Assembly: GCA_034411955.1 (NCBI GenBank)
Contig: DAOUMF010000026.1
Coordinates: 1 to 15,236 of the forward strand
Direction of reading: 5' to 3'
DNA length: 15,236 nucleotides
Origin: DAOUMF01 sp034411955
Lineage (GTDB): Bacteria; Chloroflexota; Dehalococcoidia; SM23-28-2; RBG-16-64-32
Part shown: in pieces, positions 5,652 to 12,107 of the stretch
Numbering within the stretch: the stretch's first letter is position 1
How the letters are laid out: each line of letters starts with the position of its first letter
Notes under the pieces: generated by a model
What the model saw: only the letters and a program-made list of their open reading frames with translations
Database searches by the model: none
Told to the model about the DNA's origin: nothing
Position numbers and translations under genes: made by a program

Positions 5652-7709
5652 CTATCCCTTCGCCGCCTCCCGCTCTGCCTCCGCCGCCTCGATCACCTTC
5701 TGCGCCACGTGCGCCGGGACCTCCTCGTAGTGCGACGTCGACATCTCGAAGTGGCCCCGGCCCTGCGTCATCGACCGCAGGTCCGCCGAGTAGCGCTGAA
5801 GCTCCGCCAGCGGCGCCTGCGCCTCCACCGTCGTCATCGACCCGTGGGGCGTCATCCCCAGCACCCGCGCCCGCTTGCCGTTCAGGTCGCTTATGATGTC
5901 GCCGGTGTTCCCCTCGGGCACGGTGATCTTAATGTTCACGATCGGCTCCAGCAGCACCGGCTGCGCGCCCTGCGCCCCCTTCTTCAGCGCCATCGACGCC
6001 GCGATCTTGAACGCGATGTCCGAAGAGTCCACCGGGTGGTCCTTTCCGTCGAACAACGTCGCCTTCATGTCGATCATCGGGTAGTGGGCCAGCACCCCCT
6101 CCTGCATCGCCTCCGCCACTCCCTTCTCCACGGACGAGACGTACTGCTTGGGCACCACCCCGCCCACGGTCTTGTTCTCGAACTCGCGTCCCCCTCCCCG
6201 CGAAAGCGGCTCCACCTTCACCGCCACCCGTGCGTACTGGCCGTGCCCCCCCGTCTGCTTCTTATGCGTGTACTCCGCCTCCGCCGTGCTCTGGATCGTC
6301 TCCCGGTAGGGCACTCGTGGCATCGCCATCTCTAGGTCCACGCTGAACTTGCGACGTATCTTCTCCAGCGCCACCTCCACGTGCGAGTCACCCAGCCCCG
6401 AAAGCACCGTCTCGCCGGTGTCGACGCTGCGCTCCAGCCGCAGGCTGGGGTCCTCCTCCACGATCCGCTGCAGGGCGCCGCCCATCTTGTCCAGGTCCGC
6501 CTTCGTCTTGGGGCTGATGGCCGCGCTGAAGGCAGGCGCCGGGAACGATATCGGAGGCAGCGTCACCGGCTTCTCCCTGCTGCACAGCGCGTCCCCGGTC
6601 TGCGTCTGCGTCAGCTTCGCCACCGCGCCGATGTCCCCCGCCGTCACCTGCGACACCTGCTCCTGGCTCTTACCGCTGATGTTGTACACGGGCCCGATGC
6701 GCTCCTGCGCCTGTCGGTTCGCGTTCCACACCTGCGAATCCGCCTTGAACGTCCCCGACAGCACTCGGAAGTAGGTCAACCGCCCAACGTACGGGTCCGC
6801 GGTCGTCTTGAACACCAGCGCCGCCAGCGGCCCCGACGGCTCCGCCTTCAGCGTATCGCCGTCGGTCTTTACCGCCAGGTCCGCCGGCGAAGGGAACACT
6901 CTCCCAATCGCCTCCATGAGGGCCTGAACCCCCATCATCTTGCCTGCGGACCCTGTCAGCACCGGTACGACGCTTCCCGCTATGATCCCGGCGCGGAGCC
7001 CGTTGGCCAGCTCCTCCTCCGTTAGCTCCTCTCCCCCCAGGTACTTCTCGATGAGCGCGTCGTGCGTCTCCGCGGCCGCCTCGATCAGCTTCTCCCGCTG
7101 GGCGTTGACCTCGTCGGCCAGCTCCGACGGCACTTCCTGCTGCTCGCCTTTTTCGCCCACGTAGGCCTTCATCGTCAGCAGGTCGACTACGCCCCTGAGC
7201 GCCTGCTGGGATCCGATCGGTATCTGCAGGGGCACGCACTTCTGGCCCCAGTTGGCCCGAAGCTGATCCAGCGTGCCGTTGAAGTCCGCGTTCTCCCGGT
7301 CCATCCGGTTGATGAACACCGCCCGCGGCAGCGACACCTCGTCCGCGAACTGCCAGGCGAACTCCGTGCCCACCTGTATCCCGGAGGCCCCGCAGACCAC
7401 GACCAGCGCCACGTCGGCAGCCCGCAGCGCGCACTTCACCTCCCCCATGAAGTCCGCGGACCCCGGCGCGGCCACCACGTTCACCTTGTGCCCGTTCCAC
7501 TCGCACGGCACCACCGAAAGGTTGACGCTGAACCCCCGCTTCTGCTCGTCCGGGTCCCAGTCGGAGACCGTCGTCCCGTCCTCTACCCGTCCCAGCCGCG
7601 TCGTCGCCCCCGTCGCGTGGAGCATCCCCTCGGCCAGCGAGGTCTTGCCCGTGCTCCCGTGACCGATCACGGCGACGTTGCGAATCTTCTCCGGCGGGTA
7701 CTCTTTCAT
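5652..7709 (-). CDS. Elongation factor G-like translational GTPase
   Basis: A 685-residue member of the EF-G family, closer to the EF-G-like/FusA2 branch than to canonical translocase. G1 is GHGSTGKT (16-23), G4 is NRMD (134-137) and the G5 region is TGSAGK. Domain II, the domain IV segment QTGGHGQYARV and the C-terminal VEAQAPLAELQRYSADLRSMTQGRG are all present. The G3 motif, DTPGH in EF-G, reads AAPGS (80-84). It thus lacks the Asp expected to help hold Mg and the His that supports GTP hydrolysis. I chose the ATG at 7709 because GAGGGAG lies at RBS distance and homology begins with IRNVAVIGHGSTGKT. The upstream frame runs into the divergent sigma-factor gene. The role is probably a ribosome-associated accessory factor; whether it hydrolyses GTP is uncertain. 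Confidence 0.88.
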   Translation of the reverse strand: MKEYPPEKIRNVAVIGHGSTGKTSLAEGMLHATGATTRLGRVEDGTTVSDWDPDEQKRGFSVNLSVVPCEWNGHKVNVVAAPGSADFMGEVKCALRAADVALVVVCGASGIQVGTEFAWQFADEVSLPRAVFINRMDRENADFNGTLDQLRANWGQKCVPLQIPIGSQQALRGVVDLLTMKAYVGEKGEQQEVPSELADEVNAQREKLIEAAAETHDALIEKYLGGEELTEEELANGLRAGIIAGSVVPVLTGSAGKMMGVQALMEAIGRVFPSPADLAVKTDGDTLKAEPSGPLAALVFKTTADPYVGRLTYFRVLSGTFKADSQVWNANRQAQERIGPVYNISGKSQEQVSQVTAGDIGAVAKLTQTQTGDALCSREKPVTLPPISFPAPAFSAAISPKTKADLDKMGGALQRIVEEDPSLRLERSVDTGETVLSGLGDSHVEVALEKIRRKFSVDLEMAMPRVPYRETIQSTAEAEYTHKKQTGGHGQYARVAVKVEPLSRGGGREFENKTVGGVVPKQYVSSVEKGVAEAMQEGVLAHYPMIDMKATLFDGKDHPVDSSDIAFKIAASMALKKGAQGAQPVLLEPIVNIKITVPEGNTGDIISDLNGKRARVLGMTPHGSMTTVEAQAPLAELQRYSADLRSMTQGRGHFEMSTSHYEEVPAHVAQKVIEAAEAEREAAKG

Positions 7710-7744
7710 ATGGGGCTCCCTCGCTTCTGCTGGGGTCAAGTGCG

Positions 7745-7774
7745 ATTCTATCCTACCGCCGGAAGGCCCCGCAA
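7745..7774 (-). promoter_or_regulatory. Possible promoter of the EF-G-like gene
   Basis: On the minus strand, TTGCGG (7774-7769) and TAGAAT (7750-7745) are 18 bp apart and lie 35-65 bases before the ATG. The -10 is good and the -35 is weak. The -35 falls in a hairpin-like segment (GTAGCCCGCCTTGCGGGGC, minus strand) resembling the other TGTAGC repeats. Confidence 0.35.
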
Positions 7775-7838
7775 GGCGGGCTACAGCGACCACTCCGGCC
7801 GGTGTATCCTTTTCGCCGTGTCCCGGTACTAATAGATC

Positions 7839-8453
7839 GTGAGGTGTCAATTGGGCGAGCCGCAGATCGAGGACGACGCCGCCCTCATCGCCGCCTACCG
7901 GCTCGGCGATGACGCGGCACTCTCCGCCCTCGTCCGGCGGCACCAGACGCAGGTCTACCGGCTAGCGCTCGGCGTGCTGGCCTCGCCCGAGGAGGCGGAG
8001 GACGCCACCCAGGAGGCGCTTATGGCCATGCTGGCCTCGCTGCCCCGCTTCCGCGGCGATAGCCGGTTCTCCACCTGGCTCTTCCGCCTCACCCTTAACA
8101 CCTGCCTCAAGCGCAGGAGGGGGAAGAGCGGACGACGGGAGGAGCCGTTGTCCCCAAACGCCGACGCCGTCCCCGCCGCTGCCGACGGCCGTCCCGACGT
8201 GCAGGCGGGCCGTCTCTGGCTGCGGGGCCGCGTCGCTCAGTTCCTCGCGGCGCTGTCGGACACCTACCGGCTGCCGGTTGTCCTCAGCGACGCCCTGGAC
8301 CTAACCGCCTCGGAGATCGCCAACATCCTCGACATCTCCCTGCCCGCCACCAAGGCCCGCCTCCTGCGGGGTCGCCAACGGCTGCGGGCAGAGATCGAGC
8401 GGTATTGTGAGGAGACCGGCCTCAGCGGCTGGCGAGAGTTGGTGAGCTACTGA
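7839..8453 (+). CDS. ECF-type RNA polymerase sigma factor
   Basis: A 204-residue group IV (ECF) sigma factor. Region 2 spans about residues 26-95 (LVRRHQTQVYRLALGVLASPEEAEDATQEALM, then FRGDSRFSTWLFRLTLNTCL), the core-polymerase and -10-binding domain. Region 4 spans about 130-186 (FLAALSDTYRLPVVLSDALDLTASEIANIL, then TKARLLRGRQRL), the -35-binding helix-turn-helix. No region 1.1 or 3 is present. The start is uncertain. GTG 7839 lies just after a TACTAAT box (7827-7833), which would give a near-leaderless mRNA. TTG 7851 follows GAGGTG by four bases and would remove four residues. The stop overlaps the next ATG (TGATG, 8451-8455), placing it in one operon with the anti-sigma/alkyltransferase fusion, its likely regulator. 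It is transcribed divergently from the EF-G-like gene. Confidence 0.93.
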   Translation: MRCQLGEPQIEDDAALIAAYRLGDDAALSALVRRHQTQVYRLALGVLASPEEAEDATQEALMAMLASLPRFRGDSRFSTWLFRLTLNTCLKRRRGKSGRREEPLSPNADAVPAAADGRPDVQAGRLWLRGRVAQFLAALSDTYRLPVVLSDALDLTASEIANILDISLPATKARLLRGRQRLRAEIERYCEETGLSGWRELVSY

Positions 8454-9346
8454 TGACTGCTTTGACCTGCGAGCAAGCCCGAACCATAGTGACCGAGACC
8501 CGCCCCGGCGATCTCGCTCCGCACACCGCTGCCGCCATCGCCGACCACCTCATCGACTGCGACGACTGCCGCACCGCCATCCTGAGCTGTCAGCGAGCCC
8601 TGTCGCTGTTCGACAGTGTCCGCGCAGGCTCCCTGACGCCGGAGGCCGCCCTCCCCCTGGCCACCCATCTCGTGCAGTGCGACGACTGCCGCACCCAGGC
8701 CGACACCGCCCGCAGCCTTCACGCGCTTCTGGAAGACATCGAGATGCCCGCGACCCTCTCCCAACGCCTGAGTGTAGCCACGCAGGAGCACCTCTCCCGC
8801 CAGCTCCGCGCCCGCGCCTTCCAGACGCCCTTCGGCTGGAGCGCCCTCGCCTATGCCGATAGCGGCATCGTCCTCATCCGCCGCTCCCAACAGGGCGAGG
8901 CCGGCGCCTACGAGCGCCTGGCCGAGCGGCTCCACGCGCACGACCTCATCGTGCAGGAGAGGACCCGCGACGACATCGGCGAGGATGCCGTGCGCAAGCT
9001 GTTGGCCTACTACGAGGGTCGCCGCCCTCAGTTTGACGAGCCGCTGGACCTCTCCCTCGCCTCCCCTTTCGCCCAGCAGGTGCTCCGGGCCACGGCCCGC
9101 ATCCCCTACGGCGAGGTCCGTCCCTACGCCTGGGTCGCCCGCGAGATCGGCCGGCCGAAGGCGTTCCGCGCTGTGGGGCAGGCCCTCCACATCAACCCCC
9201 TGGCCCCCATCATCCCCTGCCACCGCGTCATCGCCTCCGACAACACCCTCGGCGGCTACGGCGGCGGACCGGAGATGAAGGAGTGGCTGCTGCGCCTGGA
9301 AGGCTACCTGTCCCAGCGCCGGGCCCATGATCTAGAGAGGCGATGA
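8453..9346 (+). CDS. Anti-sigma zinc-finger / O6-alkylguanine-DNA alkyltransferase fusion
   Basis: A 297-residue soluble fusion. The N-terminus has two tandem anti-sigma-type zinc fingers. The first is C6...H32-x3-C36-x2-C39. The second is C46...H72-x3-C76-x2-C79. Both match the ZAS/zf-HC2 pattern of cytoplasmic anti-ECF-sigma factors. A helical linker (about 80-120) leads to a full MGMT/Ogt module: an RNase-H-like subdomain (about 122-200, starting AFQTPFGWSALAYADSGIVLI) and the catalytic domain (203-285). The catalytic domain shows IPYGEV (Y219), GRPKAFRAVG (arginine finger R239), N248 and the active site PCHRV with acceptor C256. Nothing catalytic is missing, so it should repair O6-methylguanine once per molecule. 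No Ada-type zinc domain, AraC domain or membrane segment is present. The ATG overlaps the sigma-factor stop by one base, the classic sigma/anti-sigma arrangement. I infer that alkyl transfer to C256 changes the fusion and frees the sigma factor. The fold calls are secure; the signalling is a hypothesis. Confidence 0.92.
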   Translation: MTALTCEQARTIVTETRPGDLAPHTAAAIADHLIDCDDCRTAILSCQRALSLFDSVRAGSLTPEAALPLATHLVQCDDCRTQADTARSLHALLEDIEMPATLSQRLSVATQEHLSRQLRARAFQTPFGWSALAYADSGIVLIRRSQQGEAGAYERLAERLHAHDLIVQERTRDDIGEDAVRKLLAYYEGRRPQFDEPLDLSLASPFAQQVLRATARIPYGEVRPYAWVAREIGRPKAFRAVGQALHINPLAPIIPCHRVIASDNTLGGYGGGPEMKEWLLRLEGYLSQRRAHDLERR

Positions 9347-9628
9347 GTGCCTACCGTGATGCCGGGGAAAGAGGACGAGTACCGTTACCTGCGGAGCTGG
9401 CTGGCCGCCAGCGACCGGCTTGACCGGCTGATAGAGGCCACAGAGCCGGACCGCGAGGGCGTCGTGGCCCCTGTGTCCGCTCCCCTCTCAACGGCCGCTG
9501 AGGCGGCGTCCCTTCCTCGTGGTCTTCGCGCCGGGTTCGCCGCCCGCCTGGCGCGACTGGCTCTCGCTCTCAATCGGGAGGCGGCGGCAGGCGCCGTCCT
9601 GCGGCAGGAGGCGGAGAGCCCTCGTTAG
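9347..9628 (+). CDS. Small hypothetical protein, third gene of the sigma operon
   Basis: A 93-residue protein starting with GTG immediately after the previous TGA (9344-9346), preceded by GAGAGG at RBS distance. An in-frame ATG at 9359 is an alternative. It has a charged N-terminal helix (KEDEYRYLRSWLAASDRLDRLIEATE) and an Ala/Arg/Leu-rich C-terminal helix (LRAGFAARLARLALALNREAAAGAVL) with an amphipathic look. There is no cysteine, signal peptide or clear membrane segment. I do not recognise the family. The tight spacing makes co-expression with the sigma/anti-sigma-alkyltransferase pair likely. Its stop overlaps the stop of the opposite gene in the bases TTAG (9625-9628). Confidence 0.6.
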   Translation: MPTVMPGKEDEYRYLRSWLAASDRLDRLIEATEPDREGVVAPVSAPLSTAAEAASLPRGLRAGFAARLARLALALNREAAAGAVLRQEAESPR

Positions 9629-10077
9629 CTCTGTTCCTGCGTGATCCGGAACACCGGGTGTCGGGCCGCGATCCCCTCGAACTCCGCTAGCTCCGCCTTC
9701 GGGTCGATCCCGAAGTGCTGCCGAGTCACCTTCGCCGTCTTGCCCAAGTACGCTTTGATGATCGGCGCTCTCTCCTCGGCGGGCACCTCCTCCAGCCGGA
9801 CCTTCCGCCGTCCACCGTGGCGGATGACCGCCTCGCCGCCGACCGCCCGCACGTTGCGCACCCACTCCGATTCGCCCCGCGGCGAGACCAGGTAGCGCTC
9901 CCCCTCGTGCTCCACCCGGTTGAGGGGGTTCGAACGCGCCTGGCCGGAGCGCCGGCCCTTCACCTCCAGCGTCACCATGCGCGACGGCGTCAGCCCCAGC
10001 GAGGTGAACCAGGAGAAGAAGCGATTGAACGTCTGCGTCAGCTTCGTCGGCCTGCGATAGAACGTCACTCCGGTCAT
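9625..10077 (-). CDS. Deazaflavin (F420)-dependent nitroreductase-family protein
   Basis: A 150-residue protein of the split-barrel nitroreductase/DUF385 family, whose best known member is mycobacterial Ddn. It shows LEVKGRRSGQARSNPLNRVEHEGERYLVSPRGESEWVRNVRA (about 37-78), the family's T-x-GRxSGxxRxxPL core and the G-x-x-xWxxNLRA-type segment. Its reaction is probably a two-electron reduction of a quinone or nitro compound using F420H2 or a flavin; the substrate cannot be told. Its ATG overlaps the recJ stop by ATGA (10077-10074), so it is co-translated with recJ. It converges on the small orphan gene of the sigma operon, with overlapping stop codons. Confidence 0.85.
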   Translation of the reverse strand: MTGVTFYRRPTKLTQTFNRFFSWFTSLGLTPSRMVTLEVKGRRSGQARSNPLNRVEHEGERYLVSPRGESEWVRNVRAVGGEAVIRHGGRRKVRLEEVPAEERAPIIKAYLGKTAKVTRQHFGIDPKAELAEFEGIAARHPVFRITQEQS

Positions 10078-11807
10078 GCCTTCCCCGGCGGCCCCGCCTC
10101 CTGCTCCGTCGGCGCCACGTCCTTCACCCGCAGCTCCAGAGCGCTGTCCCTGCGGTCTGCCGCCAGCGAGTAGACGACGTCCAGCCGCTGGCCCTCCCGC
10201 ACGTCCGTCTCGCCCAGCCCGAAGGCGATGGCTGGCCAGGTGACCCGCCCCCCACCGTCGTCCGCCTCAGTGCGGAGCTTGAGCCGTAGGTGCTGCCCGT
10301 CGCTCCCCACGATGCGACACTCCACCACCTCCACGCCTCGGCTGAGGAACGTCGGCTCCCGGTTCCCCTCCCCGAACGGGCCCATCTGCGAGATCAGCCG
10401 GATCTCCCTCCCTCTCAACGCCGCCAGCGGCAGCGCCGCGTCGATGTCGATGGCGGGGACCAGCTCCACCTCCGCCAGCGCCTCCTCCGCCTGGCGCAGC
10501 AGCCCCTCCCTCAGCGACGCCAGCTTCTCGTTGCGCGCGGTGAACCCCGCTGCCGCCCGGTGGCCGCCGAATCGTTCCAGCAGCTCCTCGCAGCCCCGCA
10601 GCGCTCCCGTGATGTCGAACTCCGGGATGCTGCGGCAGCTCGCGCGGCTCCTCTCCTCCCCCCGCTCGTAGACTACCGCCGGCCGGTACCGACCCTCGGC
10701 CAGCCGGCCCGCCACCAGCCCCGCGATGCCCGAAGCGATCTCCGCATGTCCCACGAAGATCAGCGGCGACTCCACGTCCTCCTGCGTCAGCAGCTCCGCC
10801 GCCAGCTCCAGGGCCGCCGCCGTCCGCTCCTGCCGCTCGCGGTTGAGGGCAGTCAACTCCAGCGCCCGCCGCTGCGCCTCCTCTTCGTCCTCCTCCAGTA
10901 ACAGCTCCAGGGCCAGCCGGGCGTGCTTGAGACGGCCGGCCGCGTTTAGCCGCGGCCCAAGCCCGTAGCCGATCGTCTCCGTGTCCACCCGCGTCGGCTC
11001 GATGCCCGCCACCTCCATCAACGCCCGCAGGCCCGGACGCTCGCTGCGGGCCAGCCGCTCCAGCCCCCTCTTCACCAGCCAGCGGTTCTCTCCCACCACG
11101 GGCGCCACGTCGGCCACCGTGCCCAGCGCCACGAGGTCCAGGGAGCGATCCTCCTCCCATCCCCCTGAGAGGGACAGCGACTCGTGCAACGCCGCCATCA
11201 GCTTGTGGGCCAGGCCCACCGATGCCAGCTCCCGATGCGGATAGCGCGAATCGGCCCGCTTCGGGTTCACCGTCGCCGTGGCGGCGCCCGGTAGTTCCGC
11301 CGGCACCGAGTGGTGGTCGAGGATCACCACCTCCATCCCCAGCCCGCGGGCGTGCGCCACCTCCTTTGGCGAGCTGCTGCCGCAGTCCGCCGTCACCAGC
11401 AGGGTGGCGCCACCGGCCCGCAGGCGATCCAGGGCAGCGCAGTTGAGGCCGTACCCTTCGCTGAAGCGATCCGGGATATAGGCGAACACGTCGGCGCCCA
11501 GGGAGCGCAGCCCCTCCACCAGCAGCGCCGACGCCGTCACCCCGTCCACGTCGAAGTCCCCGTACACGGCGATCCTCTCGCCGTCCCTCAGGGCCTGACG
11601 TAGCCGTCCCAGCGCCGCCTCGATGTCCGGCAGGAGCAGGGGGTCGTGCTCCACCGGCGGGCCCTCCATGAAGCCGGTCGCCTCGTCCACCGTGCGCAGG
11701 CCGCGATGCCACAGCAGGTGCCGGATCAGCGTCGGGTAGGGCGCCCCCGCCAGCGCCCCTTCAGGGAAGCGCCTCCGCAGCCGCCAGCGCCGGCCGCTAA
11801 CGCTCAT
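10074..11807 (-). CDS. recJ: Single-stranded-DNA-specific exonuclease RecJ
   Basis: A 5'-to-3' ssDNA exonuclease in recombination (RecF pathway), mismatch repair and base-excision repair. The DHH phosphoesterase core shows YGDFDVDGVTASALL (82-96), VTADCGSSS (138-146) and ILDHHSVP (162-169), the Asp/His residues that bind the two metals. The DHHA1 domain carries the RFGGHRAAAGFTARNE segment. A C-terminal OB-like part (MGPFGEGNREPTFLSRGVEV onward) follows. The 577 residues are normal. The ATG at 11807 has only a weak RBS (GGTAA), and no better in-frame start is seen. It is the first gene of a two-gene unit with the deazaflavin enzyme. Upstream lies a repeat-filled gap. Identification is firm. 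Confidence 0.95.
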   Translation of the reverse strand: MSVSGRRWRLRRRFPEGALAGAPYPTLIRHLLWHRGLRTVDEATGFMEGPPVEHDPLLLPDIEAALGRLRQALRDGERIAVYGDFDVDGVTASALLVEGLRSLGADVFAYIPDRFSEGYGLNCAALDRLRAGGATLLVTADCGSSSPKEVAHARGLGMEVVILDHHSVPAELPGAATATVNPKRADSRYPHRELASVGLAHKLMAALHESLSLSGGWEEDRSLDLVALGTVADVAPVVGENRWLVKRGLERLARSERPGLRALMEVAGIEPTRVDTETIGYGLGPRLNAAGRLKHARLALELLLEEDEEEAQRRALELTALNRERQERTAAALELAAELLTQEDVESPLIFVGHAEIASGIAGLVAGRLAEGRYRPAVVYERGEERSRASCRSIPEFDITGALRGCEELLERFGGHRAAAGFTARNEKLASLREGLLRQAEEALAEVELVPAIDIDAALPLAALRGREIRLISQMGPFGEGNREPTFLSRGVEVVECRIVGSDGQHLRLKLRTEADDGGGRVTWPAIAFGLGETDVREGQRLDVVYSLAADRRDSALELRVKDVAPTEQEAGPPGKA

Positions 11808-11971
11808 GGGTTACCGTCTGCATGGCCACCTGTTGTCTGTCACCCTGATCCGCCGAAGGCGGAGAAGGGTCTCGAATCACCGGCGAAAGGACTTACTTGT
11901 ACGGCGGGATTCTTCGCTGCGCTCAGAATGATAGGGTAGGGGAACCAGCCCTCGCAGCCGCCAGCGCCTGC

Positions 11972-11990
11972 CCTGAGCCGTGCCGAAGGG
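11972..11990. repeat. TCGAAGGG-type dispersed repeat in the recJ/radical SAM gap
   Basis: CCTGAGCCGTGCCGAAGGG, a 19-bp intergenic copy with one inserted base and a T-to-C change relative to the core. It is followed directly by CCTGCCCTGCCTGCCCGCC and the two CCGCCTCTGGCGGGAGCC repeats. Confidence 0.7.
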
Positions 11991-12004
11991 CCTGCCCTGC
12001 CTGC

Positions 12005-12060
12005 CCGCCTCTGGCGGGAGCCTGCCGAAGAGCTTGTCCGCCTCTGGCGGGAGCCTACCG
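12005..12060. repeat. Two direct 23-bp palindromic repeats, 33 bp apart
   Basis: CCGCCTCTGGCGGGAGCC followed by TGCCG (12005-12027) or TACCG (12038-12060); the copies differ at one base. Each contains the small palindrome CCGCC-TCT-GGCGG. The same palindromic half is seen at 5603-5615, joined there to a TCGAAGGG end. Confidence 0.75.
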
Positions 12061-12107
12061 CTGGCGGTCACTTTCGTACCTCCGCGCGTGCGAGGCCTAA
12101 GTAGAGA

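Larger units (their letters stand above)
11808..12107. repeat. Repeat island between recJ and the radical SAM gene
   Basis: Three hundred bases with no credible gene, filled with palindromic repeats. An expanded TCGAAGGG relative lies at 11843-11869 (CCCTGATCCGCC ... GGCGGAGAAGGG). A GATTCTTCGCTGCGCTCAGA element follows at about 11909-11930. A TCGAAGGG-like copy is at 11972-11990, and two direct 23-bp copies starting CCGCCTCTGGCGGGAGCC lie at 12005-12027 and 12038-12060. The first two elements have related ends in opposite orientation (TCACCCTGA...AAGGG... against the reverse of ...CTTCG...CTCAGAATGA), so together they resemble a degraded miniature inverted-repeat element. The recJ promoter should lie near its left end, but no clear -10/-35 pair was found. 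Confidence 0.75.

Noticed and set aside
7710..7943. 78-residue N-terminal extension of the EF-G-like protein
   Set aside because: It would overlap the start of the divergent sigma gene. The extension resembles no EF-G, and a good RBS precedes ATG 7709.
9343..9423. 26-residue frame from ATG 9343 overlapping the fusion stop
   Set aside because: It ends in TGA after 26 codons and has no motif. The GTG frame at 9347 is longer and continues to a proper stop.
842..12060. The regular short repeats as a CRISPR array
   Set aside because: Units are scattered or overlapping hairpins, not equal-length repeats with unique spacers, and no cas gene is present.
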